A stretch of 29,667 bases of DNA, taken from Blakeslea trispora. Taxonomy: Eukaryota > Mucoromycota > Mucoromycetes > Mucorales > Choanephoraceae. The translations under genes were made by a program, and so were the position numbers. The DNA is taken from positions 1-29,667 of the forward strand of contig JAIWNE010000218.1 of assembly GCA_025331445.1 (NCBI GenBank), given 5' to 3'. The notes under the pieces are model-generated. The model had not been told where the DNA came from. It saw nothing but the letters and a program-made list of their open reading frames with translations, and did no database searches. Numbering within the stretch: position 1 is the first letter of the stretch; each line of letters opens with the position of its first letter. This document shows, piece by piece, positions 19,660 to 29,664 of this stretch.

Positions 19660-21379
19660 CTAAATAAAATGACATATTGACAAATTTCTATTTTCGTGAT
19701 AAAAAATGAATCGAAAACCAAAAAGATCTGTAAAAATACGATCCGTAGAAAATTAGATGAACAGAGATTGAAGATAGATGATTTTTCTCTCTCATCAGTA
19801 ACACAAAGAATATCTGTTAACATTGTACTTTACATGAGATCTTGCTAATCAGCTTAATAGTGTAGATATCCATAGGCCATGTAATTCAACTTAACAGATA
19901 GTCAAGATGGTTTACTTAGATTGCAAAAGCAAGCCATTTAAAATAGACAATGTTGACATTAAACGAGCCCTTTTTTTTTTAAAAAAACAAGTTTTCTGAG
20001 GTGTTATTATTTCCCAGACAGTTTTTTTCTTTTTCCTTCTATTTTCTTTTTTTATTACTAAATGAACTTTTACTCACTACTTGTATATTTTTAACCAAGT
20101 TGATGAGCCTCAACAAACTCCGGTCGTCACAACAAAGCAACGCAATGCAAGTGCGCAATCAACAATCTTACAAGAGTTTAGAAGTTTAGAGCAAAAACCA
20201 CGTAAACAAAACTAGAATGACTTTGACTGTGTCTACAAAAAAAAAGAGCTATCGCCAGCAAACGTGTAAGATCCTCTCATTTCAGCATCACTGTTTTTCT
20301 ACACCCAAGTTTTAGCTATTGTCAGTACACAATTATTGAAATCTACTATTGAACGCTCTATTACTAACCAGGTAAAAGGTAAGTAATACTTTTGGTTTAG
20401 ATTGTAAACGGCTCTTTATTGGAATGAACTGCATCACGAACAATGACCTTGAATATTTGGTTGAAGAATTATATTTAAGCAATAAAAAAAAGACAACATC
20501 TTGTCAAGTTATTACTTTACTTGTATTTACGGTTATGTTATTCTGGGATGATATGTATTGAAACGAGTACAAGGGAATGGAATACGATAAAAAGGGCTGT
20601 TAGCATAGAATAGTGTGTGATAATGACTTTGGCTTTACCTTATCTATCAACTATAAAAGGGATTAGCGTCTTTGTGTTGTATTTCAAAAATAAACCTTTT
20701 ATAGGAGTAGCTTTAACAAGATCAACCATAAGGATTAAATTATGTTTGTATGTTGCTTACGTCTTTATTTTGACAGCTTTTGGCTTTTCAAACTACCCAT
20801 CTTTAAGCAATCGTTTAAATGTTTTTTTAGGTGTCTCTTTTATTTTCAACCTCTTTTTTTTGTGTATTTTTTCTAGTATCCTTTTTTTTTGAGAGTCTCT
20901 TTTTTTTAGTGCTTTAAGATTTTTATTTCCCATTTTTAAAAGATTTTCCCAATTATTTTGTGAGTCTCGTTCTCAATTTTTTAATTTTCTCGTTTCCGAA
21001 AGTATTTTCCAATTTTTTAAGCAGTGATTTTTCAGGTCTTTGTATTTTTTGAAGAAAAAATGACAAGACATTTCAAACTCCTCAGCATTAAGGAAATCAA
21101 GTTGCTTCAAAATCTTAGGCAGAGAAAAAATCACTGCCAAAAAATTTAAAGAGCGAAATTTCTTTAAGCAGTGAAATGATAAAAGAAATGTAAATGGTAA
21201 TAACTTTATGAATATACATCCGATTTTAAATCTGTAAGAAGTTTTGGAAGCCTAGAAAATACATCTACATTTCTGCAAAAAAAACCAGCAATTTTTATTG
21301 TCAAAATCAAAAGTTGGAAAAATAAGCACATGTTAGCCGCACGTGTCCGACGTGCGTCCGACACGGGTTAGGTGTAGTG
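19660..21379. other. Interior and right end of D, no gene seen
   Basis: AT-rich DNA with poly-T tracts. A 91-codon open frame at 20617-20892 is composition-biased and matches nothing I know. GCAGTGATTTTT (about 21022) and AAAAATCACTGC (about 21126) form an inverted repeat. A possible degenerate right-end block lies near 21210-21290. Confidence 0.4.
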
Positions 21380-21399
21380 GGCCACTACAGAAAAAAAAA

Positions 21400-21446
21400 C
21401 ACAAGTTTAGCGCAGATATAGGGCCTAAATCTGCGCTAAACTTGTG
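21400..21446. repeat. 18-bp hairpin beside the left end of C
   Basis: Arms 21400-21417 and 21429-21446 are exact reverse complements (CACAAGTTTAGCGCAGAT) around an 11-nt loop. Shorter copies of CACAAGTTTA recur at 21517-21526 (inverted, diverged) and 21542-21551. Confidence 0.85.
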
Positions 21447-21666
21447 AAGTTGAATTAGGTGACAAACATGGCATTAAACTTGCATTTCTGATTTAAGCCC
21501 TAATCCTGCGTCAAACTTGTGTTTCTTAAAGCAGGTGAAAAACACAAGTTTAAGACCTCTTCATCATATATTTCATGGCAATCCTTTGATCCTATTCGCT
21601 CTTTTCATCAATACGTGCTCTCTATCATTGGCTTAAAATGACCTTTGGTATTTGCGTTTTAGATTC

Positions 21667-21755
21667 TTATAGGCTCTTCAGGTTACATTATTACACTCAT
21701 TTTCAATAATACTGCTTTTTCATTTGATTATATTTTAAAGATGTGTTCTTTATTT
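21667..21755 (-). promoter_or_regulatory. Conserved left-end block with AATAAA (element C)
   Basis: ATAGGCTCTTCAGGTTACATTATTACAC then TTTTAAAGATGTGTTCTTTATTTGG correspond to the blocks of A-outer and B. Minus-strand AATAAA is TTTATT at 21749-21754, downstream of unit 4. Confidence 0.55.
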
Positions 21756-21979
21756 GGTATATATTGCTTTTCATAATTGGCTAGTGTATTTTTTTTTGTT
21801 TATATTTGATATTTGGTAGAAATAGAATACGGAAAACGTTTGCTTATCCTTCCATATCATTGGCTTGCTTGATATTGGATGTACTAGGTTCCCATACGCA
21901 ACTTTCCCATGGGTAGTGAAGCGTCTACATATTGCACTTACCTTTGCACCTATCATTTGGACCAGTATACGCAGCTCCT

Positions 21980-22456
21980 TTATTTCAGACGTAAAAAGAT
22001 AGACGCACTGCGGAAAAAGTAGAGATAGAGAGCAAGTAGCTATAGTAATGAAATAATAAAATTACTTGTTAAAACTAGTAATTTATACAAACAATAAAAA
22101 ACTATACCTTGTCTTGAAAGGGTTCAGCACTTGCAACGAACCTACAAGATAGAATATCTGATAAGCAAGTTTAGTTTAAAACTAGTAACAATATAAGTAT
22201 ATATGGTTATTAACTTACAGAACAACAGTAATAGACGTTCTCATTCCTTTGTAGAGATCTTCAAGCCAAGCCAAATAAGCACCTGAAACTACAAAAAATG
22301 TATTAATAAACCAGTACAAACAGAAGTGCTACTGCTTACCCTTTAACCCAACATAGCGATAAACAAGACTAGCTTGTTGTTTGATATTACTATACCAAAT
22401 ATACTAATTACTATTAATATTATGATTACTTTTCTTTTAGTAAAAGAATACTTACT
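21980..22456 (-). CDS. Unit 4 of C: candidate spliced protein of about 70 codons
   Basis: Minus-strand splice sites give exon 1 ending at 22456 (TGGTTCGCA then GTAAGT), then 22389-22340, 22288-22219, 22141-22108 and 22039-21942. Exons 2-5 join into one open frame of about 70 codons through three junctions, ending in TAA at 21982-21980. Segments include QQASLVYRYVGLK, AYLAWLEDLYKGMRTS and LLALYLYFFRSASIF, with a hydrophobic C-terminus. The start codon is unclear: the ATG in exon 1 is in another frame. I recognise no family. The open frame in an otherwise broken element argues that this unit is coding and perhaps still used, though length alone cannot prove it. Confidence 0.4.
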
Positions 22457-22499
22457 GCGAACCATTAATAAGTGTGGAAAAAGAGAAAGATAAGGAAAC

Positions 22500-22605
22500 G
22501 ACGACTTGTTTGAAATTTAATTGGTTTTTTTTTTTGCTATTTGTACTCCAGTTGTACCACCTAAATCAAAGTTAGAATACCAAATTTTGCAAGTATAAAA
22601 GACTC
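22500..22605. promoter_or_regulatory. Divergent promoter of gene 3 and unit 4 (element C)
   Basis: GAAATTTAATTGGTTTTT with ATTGG at 22520-22524 is the conserved CCAAT-type motif. TATAAAAG near 22595 serves gene 3, about 68 nt before its ATG. Confidence 0.55.
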
Positions 22606-22662
22606 TCAAGATGCTAGCTTTACTTACACTATCCGTTCTAATTATAACAGAATAATATCAAG

Positions 22663-23800
22663 ATGTCTTACACTGCTAACAACAACAACAGATCAATCCC
22701 TAACGTTGGTACCAGTTCTTCTCGTCGACCTCCTACTCCACGATCAACCACCTCTGCATTGGAGCGCAAGCTTGAGGAAACAGTAAAAGACCTTGAAGAA
22801 ATGAGAAGATCATTTGGGGAGCAACAGGTCCAGCTCAACCACTTGTCAGTTGAGCATGAAGAGCTCAAGGCCAAGCTCAACAATAAGTCAACAAAGGAAA
22901 CAAACTTTAGCTTTCCTGGATCCAAAATGGAGTTGGAACAAGTTCGTGTAAGTATTAATGCATCATATTTGACAATTTGCCTTCTAACCATCATTCCAGA
23001 GCATGGTCTTTAATCACCAAATAACTGTGATGGGTACCTCTACTTGGGATGTGGAAGAGAAACTCATGACAGGTGAGACAAATGGCGAATATGTCAGACA
23101 AATAATCAGCAAGACCTTGACTGACGGAGCTTACCGTGAGCTTATGCGAGGATATGTTTGGCCTAGTAGCGAAGCTACAAAGTTCATTAAAAGATTGTTG
23201 TCAAACCAATACAATTATCAAAAGGCCAGAAACGCCAAAGCAGCTCTGTCTGCAAACGATCAAGAGGCATTAAGTCGGTAAGGATTGTTTAGATGTCGAA
23301 AATCACTGGTATGCTAAGCTTATATGAGATGTATAAGATAGTCTTTTGTCTAACGGAATGTTTGTATTGTCGATGTAGATTTTGTTCAGAAGAAAGGATG
23401 TCTATGAGAGTCATAAGGAGGAGCTGCTTAACATCTACGGCTCTCATACTGAATGTCAGCAAGTCTTGATAACGGAGATGATTTCTGACCAGGAAGACGA
23501 ATATGATGAACAAGGCCTAGTCTTTAGATCCAAAAAAGTGCCTCATTATAGAAAACAAAAAGTAAGTTAAAGATAGAATAGCAAATAGTTCATAGAATGG
23601 TATCCTTAACTGATATGGTCATGTAGTGCACTGACTTCTTTGACAAACTGGACGTTCTTCGCATCAATGACAACCAGAGGATGAACAGTAGTTTTCAGCC
23701 TACTCGCACAGGTTCTCGCGTCACCAAAGTCGTGCATATTAAAAAGGCCAAGAAACTGCAAGAGCTACCTGCATGGGCTATAGACCATGGGCTTCTATAA
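22663..23800 (+). pseudogene. Gene 3 of C: coiled-coil accessory protein, probably damaged
   Basis: Exons 22663-22947, 23000-23277, 23379-23561 and 23627-23800 align with gene 3 of A-inner. The start MSYTANNNN is followed by a coiled coil (about residues 27-75), FSFPGS, the tryptophan of TSTWDVEE, NYQKARN, then MISDQEDEYDEQG, FRSKKVPHYRKQK, CTDFFDKLD and LPAWA. Exons 3 and 4 keep the exact A-inner lengths (183 and 174 nt). Exon 2 is 278 nt instead of 309, so the best donor (CG then GTAAGG) would put exon 3 out of frame, as expected from a 31-nt loss at the exon end. Use of another donor could rescue it. Start and promoter are intact. Confidence 0.7.
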
Positions 23801-24120
23801 GTCTTTCTTTTGTTTATGTTTCTTTGAATTTAGCTAGTTAATAAAAAATAGTTAGTATTACCAAAAACCAAAAGGCTGCTTATTCCTAAAAGAAAATAAA
23901 AAATAAAAAATAGCTAGTCTCGATTTTTAAATGACAGATGGCTTACTTTAACAGACCTTTTCACTTGCCATTGAATAAGGAACGAATAGTATGCTGTTTG
24001 ATCTATTCGATTTGCAATAAAGCAAGCATGGTTCCTAAAATAAAAAAAAGGTATAAAAAGGTCAGAGAAAAGAATACTATAAGGTTGTTCTTCATTATTT
24101 TAAAAAAAATCTTACCTAAA
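23801..24120 (+). promoter_or_regulatory. Spacer and TATA box of the C transposase
   Basis: No gene or terminal repeat lies between gene 3 and the transposase, so the two are not separate nested elements. TATAAAAA at 24052-24059 is 69 nt before the transposase ATG. Confidence 0.5.
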
Positions 24121-26510
24121 ATGTGTGCTCGTCCTGCAAAGCTCTTTTACTGTCACTGCATCTATGCAAGAGTGTTCCAAAGGAAAAACGCTACGTGGCT
24201 CATTCTACCCACAAGTCTCACAAAAGACGTAGCAAGTACGAAGGCATGAAGTATCGCATTTGGAGAGAGACACCTAGTAAGTATAAGAAGTTCAATTCAT
24301 AGCGATTGATTCTAAATAACTGATTTTTGTTTTAGACGATAAAAATGCCCAGTGCTACCGCTCCTGCCTATCGTCGCATAGCAGTTGACACAACCGCCAC
24401 TCTGGGCAATGAAGGTAATATGTTGAATACTTTGCATTTGTAACTTTGAGCTCTATCTAACTTGCTTTTAGACAACATCGTACAAGCCGTTGGAGATGAT
24501 GAAGGTAGTCCAATGGACTACAGTTCTCTCGAAGACCTTTCATGTGACGATGCTACTGATGTGATGGACATTGACGTTAATGATGATGATGACATGCCCT
24601 GAACACTGAATGCTGAAAACCAGAACATCTTGCCTGGATATGTCCCTTATTGTAAGTAGAACTATATGATTGTTGAATTAGCAAATTAACAGTATTCATC
24701 TTGTTGCCTACTTAGCCGATAAAATCCCACAAACCGACTTTTCAAAGATTGGCCTCGTCTCTGGTATCTTATCTTCACAACAACAACCTCCCAAACAAGC
24801 AAACCGAAACAGTGATGAAAACGTTGAACCAGCTACTACAACTCCACGGCGATGAGTTCCGTTTTCCCAAAAGCATGGCAACCTTCCGTGACCGTAATCT
24901 TCTTGAGGTATTTAGTGAGCGTGGCATCACTCACTACGCTGTTTGTCCTTCCTGTTACCACCTGTCCCAATATAATCAGCGAACCTTCCCAAGAGGATAT
25001 GACTTGCAATCAACCCTTACAAATGCTGGATACAAGCCACCAGTTCCAGCGAGTTCTGCGAAGGTCTCGTGTATGATTACAACCGCACCTCCTCCTATGC
25101 AAAACCTGTTCCTCAATTGGAGTATTCATACTGTTCAATTCCTACAACACTTAAGAAGTTCTTCTTGAGACGAGGCTTCGCAGAACAAGTCAAGTCATGG
25201 AAGTCCCGCGAGCAAGCCAACAGGTATCTATCTGATCTGTATGATGCGACTGGTATCTACGACTTCAAGGCTACCCCCTCTGAGACTCCTTTGTTCTACA
25301 GTCAGACTACAACCTTCTGCTTTCTCTCAATGTTGACTGGTTCAGTCCCTTCAAGTCCAGTCATAGTGTCGGCTGTATTTACCTCACCATCCACAACCTA
25401 CCAAAGCAGTCCGGCCGAGATCTTAAGCAGAACATGATACTTGTTGGTGTTATCCCTGGTCCCAAGGGGCCACCCCTTACAGCAATCAACAACTACCTTG
25501 CCCCCTATGGTCAACGACCTGAAGGTATTGCTGGAAGGTGTGGTGATGAAAATGGTGATGTAAGATGGTACTGTTCAATACCACAAAGTTAGAGCATGCT
25601 TGTACTCTGTCAGCTCGGATCTATCTGCTACCAAGAAACTTGCTGCCAGCATGTCTTTTAACAGTGGCTATGGTGCCATCTCTGCAAAACGTTCTTCCCT
25701 AGATTTGAAGGTCCTGGCAACAACCGCAACTACTGTCATTGGAATTGCGATCAATGGGAGCCAAGAACGTTACAAGAAACCAAGGATAGCTCAACTGAAT
25801 GGAAAAATGCTAGAACAGCTAGAGAGCGAAGTGACTTGGAGAAGAACAGTGGCGTCCGCTACTCAATTCTCTTCGAGTTACCCTACTACTCTTACAACAT
25901 CATTCCATCGAACCGATGCATGTCCTCTACCTTGGTGTTATTAAGAAAACTCTCGGACCATGTTGTCTACAAATTTTGTTACTGTTAAAAAAGTCATGCA
26001 GAAAAAGTTCATATACAACCAGAGTGCCTCGTGTGCTCCATGGCTAACAAGATCACTAAAGATGGAATGTCATATGTCAAGGCTGCTGAATACAAGCACT
26101 TCATTACTACCATGGCCGAAGTGTTCTTCGTCCTCCTTTGCTCACTGACGCTGAACACGTCTTGATTATGCATTTGATTGATGCTCTTAGGTTGCTTGAT
26201 AATCATTCAATAAAGAAGACTGACGTCGAGGTTGCTCATAACCATCTGCTTGCTTTTGCTCGGGGATTCGAACAACGATATGGCCCCAAATCTGTTTCCA
26301 CCAAACTTCCATTTCATGTTGCATCTTCGTGAATGATCTACAAGTTTGGACCAATATCTTGCTTCTGGGGCTTTGGCTTTGAAAGAAACAACCTCTTCAT
26401 CAAACAGATTAATTCCAACCATCAGCCAGGATTTGAAAAACATTTATGGATAAAATGCAATCGATCATTTTCGCTAACGATTCTGACTCGGTTGCTCATT
26501 ACGAAAGTTA
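24121..26510 (+). pseudogene. Transposase of C, heavily degenerate (Tnp2-type)
   Basis: The exon-intron plan matches A-inner: 24121-24276, 24336-24414, 24472-24651 and 24716-26510. The N-terminal CHC cluster is cut by a frameshift near 24163. Exon 3 has a TGA at 24600-24602. Exon 4 is out of frame at its start (about 24745), and further frameshifts lie near 25060 and 25290 with a TAA near 25564; more follow to the end. Recognisable pieces include LHNNN, VCPSC, KKFFLRRGFAEQVKSW, VIPGPKGP, SSDLSATKK, MHVLYLG in a shifted frame and CFWGFGFERNN. It cannot make a full transposase. Confidence 0.85.
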
Positions 26511-26950
26511 AAGTTGACAACTCTTTTGGCGCTTTTCTCTTATCCACTTGCTTTCTCTTTTTGTTACTCTCTCTCCGCTTCTTTTTCTCTTTTTTCTTCC
26601 ACTGACCTATAGATTCTTTTTTTGTAGTATATAATAGTTAGAAATTGATGTATATATATTATTGAATAAAAAAAAAACTTGTTATTGATTTCAATCTCAC
26701 TTAATTACTTTACAAAGCGTATGTCGTCTAACTTATAACTTTGACACTACGGTATACAAAGCATTATCTTGTAACTGATCATTGTCATAGTCGCGTCCAA
26801 GTGTATATATCGCTGCTAATAATATGTTTGAAAGAAAAAAAATTGAAAGAAAAAAAAATAGAGCTGAGTTGAAATTAATTTTTAAATAAAAAAAAAGGTT
26901 CTCTACTTTTTTTATTAATTCTTCATAACATTTAAATTACACAAAACGTC
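26511..26950. other. Intergenic region between transposase and gene 2 (element C)
   Basis: A pyrimidine-rich tract (26550-26600) with sequence like the A-inner transposase 3' flank, AATAAA at about 26664, then AT-rich upstream DNA of gene 2. No gene seen. Confidence 0.5.
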
Positions 26951-27677
26951 ATGTACCAAACAGCCCAACAAATCGCAGACAGTCTTCACGAACCAGGCAG
27001 CAATATGGAACTGTGCCATTTGGATCAAATAGCTCTCTCACAGAGAAGAATTTGGGAACTCTCTGAAAAAGACGGAGATCCTATGGGCCACAACAGTTGA
27101 ATGAGAATGGCCATATCTTGGTTTCTTTTGCAAAAAGAGAACCCAACAGGCTGAGTCAAGAGGACTTCGAGTGTCTAGAGGCCTATTATAACTTCCAGTA
27201 CGAGACGCCCCTTATTGTGACCAACAAGGTGCAAAAAATAAAAAAATGCAAGTACTTGGCCACGAATACAGATCTCGCTTGACCGGACGAGATGAAGGAG
27301 CACACATTTATGCCTACCGTGCTAATAACATTGAGACTGATGATCTAGAAGAGTACGAGATACTGGAGATGAAGCACCTGCGCGCAGGAATCATAGAGTA
27401 TTTTTTCCTTCATGAGACTGATTATCATGAAAACGGTGAGATCTTTTCGACCAAACACTGTTTTGCCTTTGTCAGTTGGTACAAGAACCCGCGAATCAAT
27501 ATAGACAATGTTGAAACAGGCACGACTGAGAGAATTAGGCCTTTCCGCAAAGAATACGAGCGTAAAAGCTTTCGCAGCATTTTGCCCGTTCACAAACTGT
27601 ATGTGCCCATACATATTCGTCATAGTGAAATCAAACATTTATTCACTGCCTATCCGCTAACAAGAAGGCTAGCCTAA
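26951..27677 (+). pseudogene. Gene 2 of C, broken by two frameshifts
   Basis: From ATG at 26951 to TAA at 27675-27677 it aligns with gene 2 of A-inner: WELSEKDGDPMG, ILVSFAKREPNRLS, LGHEYRSRLTGRD, KHLRAGIIEYFFLHE, FAFVSWYKNPR and SILPVHKLYVPIH. One base is missing near 27094 and one in an A run near 27241; each shifts the frame. The 3' part (27246-27677) remains open for 143 codons. Its orientation relative to gene 3 is opposite to that in A-inner and B. Confidence 0.8.
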
Positions 27678-28567
27678 TTTTTTTAAAACTTTTTTTAAAT
27701 AAACTCTCTACAAACGCACATTTGCAACAAGCAACCTATTAAGACTACGCAGGAGGTGTAAGCTGATTTCAACTTGCTTGTTTACTTTATGTTAAAATGG
27801 AGCCAGCGCTTTACTACTTTTTTTTATTTTATTAATTTTCTTTCCATAAATCTCAAGCTTATTTTTTAAAACAATAAAAATAGCTCAACTTCTAACAAAT
27901 ACCCTTCCTTTACTTCGAACCAACGCTTAAACTTGACATTTCAACACATCTTTCTCCTCATGAGCAACAACAACTAGCAATCTACACTTTTAAGTCATGT
28001 ATTTGTTTTATACTTTTAAAGCAAGATGACGAACTCAAACCAGACAGTTTTAACAAAAAAACTTTAACAGCTCTTTTCTAAAAGTTGAAAACCAATCTGC
28101 AATAGCTATTGGGCCGTTTCTAGTTTCTCATGTGCACCATTGCAACATGCACAAACAACTTTAGTATACTTGATAATTTCTCTTGGCTTTGAAGAAAAAA
28201 TAAACTATCTTGACCAATCAAATTACTAGAAATAATTTGCTGTGAGCAACTTTTAGCGGTGAGAAATTCAGGCAGTGCTAAAATGCGGAACTTGAATCAC
28301 TTTAAATTTTTTATTTAATTTTTTTCTCAAAGTCATTGAATGTAGAAATTGAAAAGCTAAAAGATGGTACATGTTGGAAGAAGGGACTTCGCTTTTTTTA
28401 AATGGATGTATTGTAGACAGTTAGAGATATACTTTTCCAAGTTTCAGCGCATTCTGACCATTTTGGAGCGAGTTAATAATTTACTGCAAAAAGGACCCCT
28501 TTAACAACCCCTTAAACTTGTGTTTTAAGACACAAGTTTAGGACCTCCAAAGTTAATTTTCGTAGTG
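27678..28567. repeat. Right end of C with conserved block and hairpin
   Basis: No gene. The right-end block is at 28402-28500. TAAACTTGTGT (28513-28523) and ACACAAGTTTA (28530-28540) form an 11-bp hairpin whose arm repeats the left-end hairpin motif. The terminus is TAGTG at 28563-28567. Confidence 0.65.
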
Positions 28568-29076
28568 GCAAACTTATTTGGTTGCTAAGGTCACCCCTAT
28601 TTGTTGCCATGACAAAGTATCAGTCTTGTATAGGCTTAAATGCAATATAGATTCAACTCTCTGTGGTAAATCTATCAAAAGTACAATAGAGATTTTACAG
28701 TAAATAGAAGATAAGATTTATTCATAATTTCAAGTTGAGATATTTATACAATTCTACGATAATGATAACTATACTAAATATGTGCATATGATATAATTTA
28801 CAAGGATATTGAATTAGTCTAAAGTGAGAGGATCTAAAGAAGTACATTTCTAAAGAAGCATAACCAAATTAGCACAGTCTTTACGTCTCTTGTTTGACGT
28901 AATTGGCTTGAACTTCCTTTTACGCTTGGCTTCCTTTTTTAGACGAATCTCTAACTCTACTGGAATGTCCGACATGTCTCTTTCAGCTTGTTGATCTTGG
29001 TTTCTTATCTTCATCAATGTCTATCTCTTCTGCTATGTTCTCTACTGGCTCATCAACTACAATCGGCCTGACATCA
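28568..29076 (-). mobile_element. 3' long terminal repeat of a Ty3/Gypsy retrotransposon, probably truncated
   Basis: On the minus strand, TGATGTCAGG begins directly after a polypurine run, as Gypsy LTRs do. A minus-strand AATAAA lies near 28709. The other LTR border is unclear: a possible end is near 28609, or element C cut into it. The second LTR is outside the window. Confidence 0.5.
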
Positions 29077-29085
29077 CCCCCCTCC
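29077..29085 (-). other. Polypurine tract of the Gypsy element
   Basis: Minus-strand GGAGGGGGG immediately before TGATGT. This is the usual plus-strand primer site; it also encodes the EGGD of the Pol tail, a common overlap in Gypsy elements. Confidence 0.6.
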
Positions 29086-29664
29086 AAGCTTTGTGTTCGT
29101 CCCTGAACACCTACGAAGCGATCATCATCAACCAGGGGATCCATAGGAGCAACCAGAGTATCAACACCGTCATCTAGATCAACATCAACATCAACTGTGA
29201 CTGGGATCAATTCTTCATCAATCAGTCGGACCAACATCCATATGAGCATCACCAGAAGTAACAACATCAGAAGTATTATCACCAGGAGCATCATCATCCA
29301 TAGTAGCATCATTAGCCAAGACGACAGGATCAACATCAGAAGCATCATCACCAGTACCAACAACAGCAATCACCAATACCAGGATCATCAGCACCAACAG
29401 AAGCCTCAACTGGATCAGCAGCATCACTAGAAACCATTATCAACCACATCAACAGGGATATCATCAACCGGATCAATAAAGTCATCTGGGATTACCGACT
29501 TATCATCAGCTGTTTTCATAGCCTCATTGTATGCACGACGTTTAACAGTTGGATCATTCCAAGGCGAATCAGGTTTTTTACCTTTAGCAATTTTTAACCG
29601 ATCGCCATGTACCAACGACTTGAGAGGTTCACCAGCAATTGTCTGTAATCGGTATGTACGAAAT
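29077..29664 (-). pseudogene. C-terminal end of a Ty3/Gypsy Pol polyprotein (integrase end), degenerate
   Basis: The minus strand reads YRLQTIAGEPLKSLVHGDRLK from 29660 down, the typical end of the Gypsy integrase region (YRLQ...LVH.DRLK). A TGA at 29666-29664 precedes it in frame. The frame continues to a stop at 29427-29429, after which frames rich in Asp, Val, Pro and Thr (VDVDVDLDDGVDT) continue with stops and shifts to SLEGGDV at the polypurine tract. This looks like an acidic Pol tail interrupted by at least two lesions. Polymerase, RNase H and the integrase core lie beyond the window. Confidence 0.65.

Larger units (their letters stand above)
18423..21379. mobile_element. Element D: non-autonomous CACTA-like transposon (about 2.96 kb)
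   Basis: The left end CACTACACATAAAGG and the right end, read inward, CACTACACCTAACCC share the first 8 bases and more; both subterminal regions contain GCGG(T/C)TAAC and unusually GC-rich GCGCACG/CGTGTCCGACG motifs. It carries no transposase, gene 2 or gene 3. It abuts B (3 bp, TAA) and C (3 bp, GGC); these flanks differ, so no target duplication is seen. Confidence 0.7.
21383..28567. mobile_element. Element C: degenerate CACTA-like transposon with rearranged gene order (7,185 bp)
   Basis: The left end is CACTACAGAAAAAAAAACAC; the right end, read inward, is CACTACGAAAATTAAC followed by CCTAAACTTGTGT. Both ends carry CACAAGTTTA hairpins. Flanks are GGC (21380-21382) and GCA (28568-28570), sharing only GC. 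It contains unit 4 (minus), gene 3, transposase and gene 2, the last three all on plus. The transposase and gene 2 carry frameshifts or stops and gene 3 appears damaged, while unit 4 reads open. Confidence 0.8.

Noticed and set aside
29197..29430. 77-codon plus-strand open frame rich in Ser, Ile and Asn
   Set aside because: It is the antisense of the Asp-rich Gypsy Pol tail, whose repetitive codons keep the other strand open.
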